From the NCBI GenBank assembly GCA_025201705.1, contig MU617550.1, forward strand, positions 1 through 10,950: DNA of 10,950 nt, written 5' to 3'. A model generated the notes under the pieces. That model was not told the DNA's origin. It did not search any database and saw only the letters and a program-made list of their open reading frames with translations. Made by a program: the position numbers and the translations under genes. The DNA comes from Dissophora ornata. Its lineage: Eukaryota > Mortierellomycota > Mortierellomycetes > Mortierellales > Mortierellaceae. Shown in pieces: positions 8,227 to 10,950 of this stretch (positions are counted from its first letter, which is position 1; each line of letters starts with the position of its first letter).

Positions 8227-8575
8227 CCTCTCCCTCCATGATTTCTATGACAACTCCATGCTAACGCCCATGAAGGAGTGAGCCTTCGATATGGGAATTA
8301 AGCGAGAGTGCCATGATATCTTGGAAGACATCGTTTGACAAGTCTAACCGTGGGTTTGATCTGTACTTCTGTGTCCGCAAACGCGATTTTGGGGACGTGC
8401 GAGTTTTATCACTTCGGTGACGTAATTTTCACGCTCATTGTCCTAGAATTGTGACTGCTCCGGCAATGAACAACGGGCTGCCAAAACTCAGGCACGGTTC
8501 CGAATCAATTTGCATTCACCGCACCTTGTAGCATCCTTCTCTCCCGTACCCTCTCATCATCAAACTCTCGTCGCC
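8227..8575 (+). promoter_or_regulatory. Intergenic promoter region of ATP20
   Basis: There is no coding sequence here. A CRE/bZIP-type site, TGACGTAA, lies at 8418-8425, about 150 bases before the ATG at 8576. No TATA box is obvious, which would fit a housekeeping promoter. The last 40 bases are CT-rich, as in the other leaders here. Confidence 0.4.
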
Positions 8576-9288
8576 ATGAACAACGTCACCAAGACCCTCA
8601 CCACCGCCACCTCGACCGCTGCCAAGCTGTCTGGTAGGTGTCTATAATCAAAACTTGAACGATCCGCTGCCACTGTACACTCGAGGATTCCACTGTGATC
8701 AGATTCGACCATTGTTTACAGATCAATCAAGGACGTGACAGATGCATGGATACAACGTCAGCGGCGCTCCGATTGGCATGGATCAATTTAACTGAGCTTG
8801 GAGCTTCATTGCGAAAATATATCGCTTCAAGAAAGCCTACCTTGAGCGACATCTCGACATCCCGACAACATGATTCCACCTCACTCCCTACTGCAGATCG
8901 GTTTCCGAGCCTATTGTTCTGTGTATCTAACTCTACCCTGTCGATGTCAATTGTATCAATCATCAATTATCCGATACGATTTTTGTTAGGCCCCATCATC
9001 TACAACGCCAAGGTTGCTGGTCAGGTTGCCAAGCAGGTCTACATCCGCGAGGGTATGGCCCCTCCCGGCGGTGCCCAGATTGAGGCTGCCAAGGAGGCGA
9101 CCTTCAAGTTTGTGAAGTCGGCCCGCTCTGCCAGCACATGGAAGAACATCTCGAAAGACCAGTACTTGAAGGCCGGTCTTGTCGCTGCTGAGGCCTACAC
9201 CTTCTTCTTGGTTGGCGAGATCATTGGACGCAGGAACTTTGTCGGCTATGATGTCAAGAGCGCCGACAGCCACGAGGAGCACCATTAA
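8576..9288 (+). CDS. ATP20: Mitochondrial F1Fo-ATP synthase subunit g
   Basis: Spliced protein of 118 residues from exons 8576-8633 and 8990-9288; the split codon rebuilds Gly20. The start ATG has the context GCCATGAA. The N-terminal segment (1-20) is rich in Thr, Ala, Ser and Lys without acidic residues, as expected for matrix import or the amphipathic N-terminus of this subunit. The core IYNAKVAGQVAKQVYIREGMAPP (about 23-45) and the end of the protein, with one membrane segment (about 81-98) running into GEIIGRRNFVGY (95-106), match yeast Atp20. Gly95 and Gly99 form the GxxxG motif that in yeast supports association with subunit e and ATP synthase dimerisation at cristae ridges. The length is typical (100-120 residues). 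The tail ends in an acidic, His-containing sequence (SHEEHH). Its 356-base intron is long for the locus. Confidence 0.94.
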
Positions 9289-9428
9289 AAAAAAATTCAA
9301 CAAAGAGCAAAAGGAATACGAAAAGCAGTTTCTTATTTCTTTTAAAGTTGATCTTCCCCCTCATGTTTTGTTGTATCCCTCCTCTTCTTTTTCTTCACTT
9401 GAAACCCATCTCTCCTCTGCAATTGTAG

Positions 9429-9568
9429 GTAAGTTTCCCAATACCCAATTATTCTTTGTTTTTGTATGGAAATACGATTTATGTGTGGATCGGACATGAA
9501 TTAGGACGCGTCTCTAACACTTTCTTTCTTTCTTTCTCATCTCTGTTTTCCACTTGGATGAATCACAG
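9429..9568 (+). other. Putative intron in the ATP20 3' UTR
   Basis: A perfect donor, TAG|GTAAGT, at 9429 is followed by a canonical branch site CTAAC (9513-9517), a long polypyrimidine tract and the first downstream AG, ATCACAG ending at 9568. That makes a 140-base intron lying 140 bases after the stop codon. The terminal exon would run from 9569 to the AATAAA at 9592. Confidence 0.6.
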
Positions 9569-9591
9569 CAATAGCATCTTCAGATCACTAA

Positions 9592-9597
9592 AATAAA
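9592..9597 (+). terminator. Poly(A) signal of ATP20
   Basis: AATAAA followed by an A run, about 300 bases after the stop codon. It is the first canonical signal after the gene. Confidence 0.55.
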
Positions 9598-9630
9598 AAA
9601 AAAGATAGAACCAGACAGGAGTCGAGAACG

Positions 9631-9644
9631 AGAGAGAGAGAGAG
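9631..9644 (+). repeat. (AG)7 microsatellite
   Basis: Perfect dinucleotide run followed by an A homopolymer, just past the ATP20 poly(A) signal. Confidence 0.9.
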
Positions 9645-9790
9645 AAAAAAAAAAGGGCGTTCTAAGGAACTTGATCTCTACCGGCAACACTCTCGCTCCA
9701 TCTTTTTTTATTCTTTTTTGTTACCGTTAATTTGGTCTACATTGTCGTTGATATCTTTCCAACATCAGCTGTTATATGAAGAAAATGGGC

Positions 9791-9900
9791 GTTTTGTTGT
9801 TCCTAGGGACCAGCGCGTAAGAAACGCTAGATACTACTGACATGACGAAGCAGTACAAGCACTCTCTGATCCGAGACAAAGTCGTATCTTGCCCGTGAGA
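9791..9900 (+). repeat. Diverged direct repeat, copy 1
   Basis: It starts GTTTTGTTG and ends ATCTTGCCCGTGAGA. Two blocks align with copy 2 at 10193-10308: the first about 47 bases (sharing GCGCGTA and GAAA) and the last about 35 bases (sharing GAT, GACAAA, TCG, ATCTTGCCC and GTGAGA). The middle is unalignable. Confidence 0.65.
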
Positions 9901-10192
9901 AATGAAGGGGGAAGTCGTGAGAATTCAACGCCATTTTTTGTTGTTTTGACAAACCCCCTGGCGCTTCAACGTTTGCAGGCTCAACGATGGACTGTTGAGA
10001 TCGCCCAAGGGACCTTGGCCAAAGTAAGGAAAAAAAAAAAAAAGAAAAAGGCCGGGCCAAAATTTATCCTGTTAAACCCTATGAGGGAACGCGTAGGCTT
10101 CAAGCCAATACAGTTGAAAAATGCTGCATGGTAGCTACTCATGAATGACAACAAGGGGGTGATGGCGTGTTTTTTTTTTGCTTATTAATAGT
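9901..10192. other. Spacer between the direct repeats
   Basis: No supported gene. The stretch includes an A-rich run near 10030 and a T run near 10171. The open frames here begin at TTG codons and have no recognisable domain. Confidence 0.4.
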
Positions 10193-10308
10193 GTTTTGTT
10201 GCCCAGTGACTTGCGCGTAGAAAACTACATATCCTCTACTTGCCGTTTGTCCGTAATTGCCTCCACCAGCTGTCCCGATCGGGGACAAATCGATCTTGCC
10301 CCGTGAGA
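10193..10308 (+). repeat. Diverged direct repeat, copy 2
   Basis: Second copy of the 9791-9900 element, in the same orientation, ending about 160 bases upstream of the oxidoreductase ATG. It contains an inverted repeat with 6-base arms (TGTCCC and GGGACA around GATCG) that copy 1 preserves only weakly. Confidence 0.65.
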
Positions 10309-10465
10309 CAAAGAAATAATAAAAAGACCGCTTTTCTCCATTCCTTTTTTTTCTTTCTCCATTCCGTTTTCTCTCCACATTCAAAGCAACAACCCAGCCG
10401 AGCTCTTCCCCTCTCCCCTCTTCTTCTTCTTCTTCTTCTCCTCTTTTAGTCTCAGGAAAAACAAT
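10309..10465 (+). promoter_or_regulatory. Promoter and CT-rich leader of the oxidoreductase gene
   Basis: A TATA-like AATAATAAAAAG starts near 10315 and is followed by about 120 bases of pyrimidine-rich leader, including (TTC)6 at 10421-10438. The TTTTAG and CTCAG just before the ATG could also be a splice acceptor for a 5' UTR intron. Confidence 0.4.
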
Positions 10466-10950
10466 ATGAAAGCCCTTATTGTTGAAAAGACCACCACGAA
10501 ACCAACATACCACGACGCCAAGGTCGTGGACGTGCCAAAGCCCGAGTCATTGGGGGAAAATCAGGCTCTGATTGAAGTCAACGCAGTCGCGTTTAACCAT
10601 CGCGAACTCTGGATCCGCAGGGGACAGTACCCCGTACGTGTTATTATTTCTTTCTCGCCTCCCTCCCCCAATATCGATCGATCATACATTTGTGCCTCCT
10701 CCAGCTTGAAGACCGACCCCCTCTAATCGGGAAAATTTTCTAATAGGGTATTGTCTTCGGCTCGGTCTTGGGTGCCGATGGCGTTGGCAGGATTGTGGAC
10801 ATCAAGGGCGGCAACTCAAGACTGAAGATCGGCGACCGCGTTGTTGTGGCGCCCATGGTTGGCTGGGACAAGGACCCTAGGGGGCCTGAGGAGGCCTTTT
10901 ACGTTCTTGGAGGAGTACAAGCTGAAGGTAAACCTCTCCGGGTTCAAAAA
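10466..10950 (+). CDS. Medium-chain dehydrogenase/quinone oxidoreductase, N-terminal part (runs off the window)
   Basis: Exons 10466-10633 and 10747-10927 are visible; a second intron begins at 10928 (GTAAAC) and the rest lies beyond the right edge. The 116 residues seen form the GroES-like domain. It opens MKALIVEK, typical of MDR enzymes. NHRELWIRRGQYP (44-56) replaces the cysteine-containing zinc site of classical alcohol dehydrogenases. GADGVGRIVDIKGG (65-78) and LKIGDRVVV (82-90) are the conserved substrate-domain signature, with Asp67 where zinc enzymes usually carry Glu. This pattern resembles the zinc-independent YogA/quinone-oxidoreductase-like branch, which reduces quinones or enones with NADPH. 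The cofactor domain is not in the window, so cofactor and substrate are inferred from family only. The intron at 10634-10746 has a CTAAT branch site and a TAATAG acceptor. Confidence 0.88.

Noticed and set aside
2581..10096. Several ACGCGT boxes scattered through the window (2581, 2868, 6833, about 9506, about 10090)
   Set aside because: The number is close to chance for a 6-mer in 11 kb; only the copy inside the 16-bp palindrome at 2863-2878 stands out.
10139..10513. Minus-strand frame with a Glu-rich stretch
   Set aside because: The Glu run is the complement of the (TTC)6 tract in the oxidoreductase leader, and the frame overlaps the start of a confidently identified gene on the other strand.
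1..10950. CRISPR arrays, insertion sequences, bacterial operons or phage modules
   Set aside because: No spaced identical repeats, transposase domains or ribosome-binding-site-led gene strings are present; gene structure is eukaryotic throughout.

Overview
The window looks like nuclear DNA of an early-diverging filamentous fungus, most likely Mucoromycota and possibly Mortierellaceae. This taxonomic guess is inference from style: compact, intron-rich genes with short GT-AG introns, CTAAC/CTGAC-type branch sites, TATA boxes followed by pyrimidine-rich leaders, A/T homopolymer runs in UTRs, and a nuclear mitochondrial ATP synthase subunit g gene. No bacterial features are present.

Layout: all five supported genes lie on the + strand. 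(1) 1333-1770 is a single-exon, low-complexity 145-residue protein of unknown function behind a CCAAT/TATA promoter. (2) 3175-6087 is an eight-exon mitochondrial carrier of 453 residues. It has an N-terminal EF-hand segment, a carrier core most like the yeast Ypr011c (adenosine 5'-phosphosulfate carrier) group, and one GC-AG intron. (3) 7037-8199 is a three-exon short-chain dehydrogenase/reductase of 326 residues, retinol-dehydrogenase-like. (4) 8576-9288 is the two-exon F1Fo-ATP synthase subunit g (ATP20) of 118 residues, with a well-formed intron in its 3' UTR. (5) From 10466 to the right edge is the first part of a medium-chain (GroES-like) dehydrogenase/quinone oxidoreductase that runs out of the window.

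Gene-free stretches: 1-1140 has only overlapping, unconvincing open frames plus inverted CCAAT boxes near its right end. 1771-3080 holds 3' UTR material and two GC-rich palindromes upstream of the carrier. 6088-6960 holds the carrier 3' UTR and a strong TATAAAAG promoter module with no coding frame after it. 9620-10465 holds a diverged direct repeat of about 110 bp.

The genes share an oxidative and mitochondrial flavour (carrier, ATP synthase, two oxidoreductases). Each has its own promoter and poly(A) signal, so this is ordinary neighbourhood and not an operon or cluster. I see no clear new multi-gene system. The observations most worth checking are the EF-hand/Ypr011c-type fusion, the direct repeat at 9791-10308, the ATP20 3' UTR intron and the orphan promoter module at 6415-6860.
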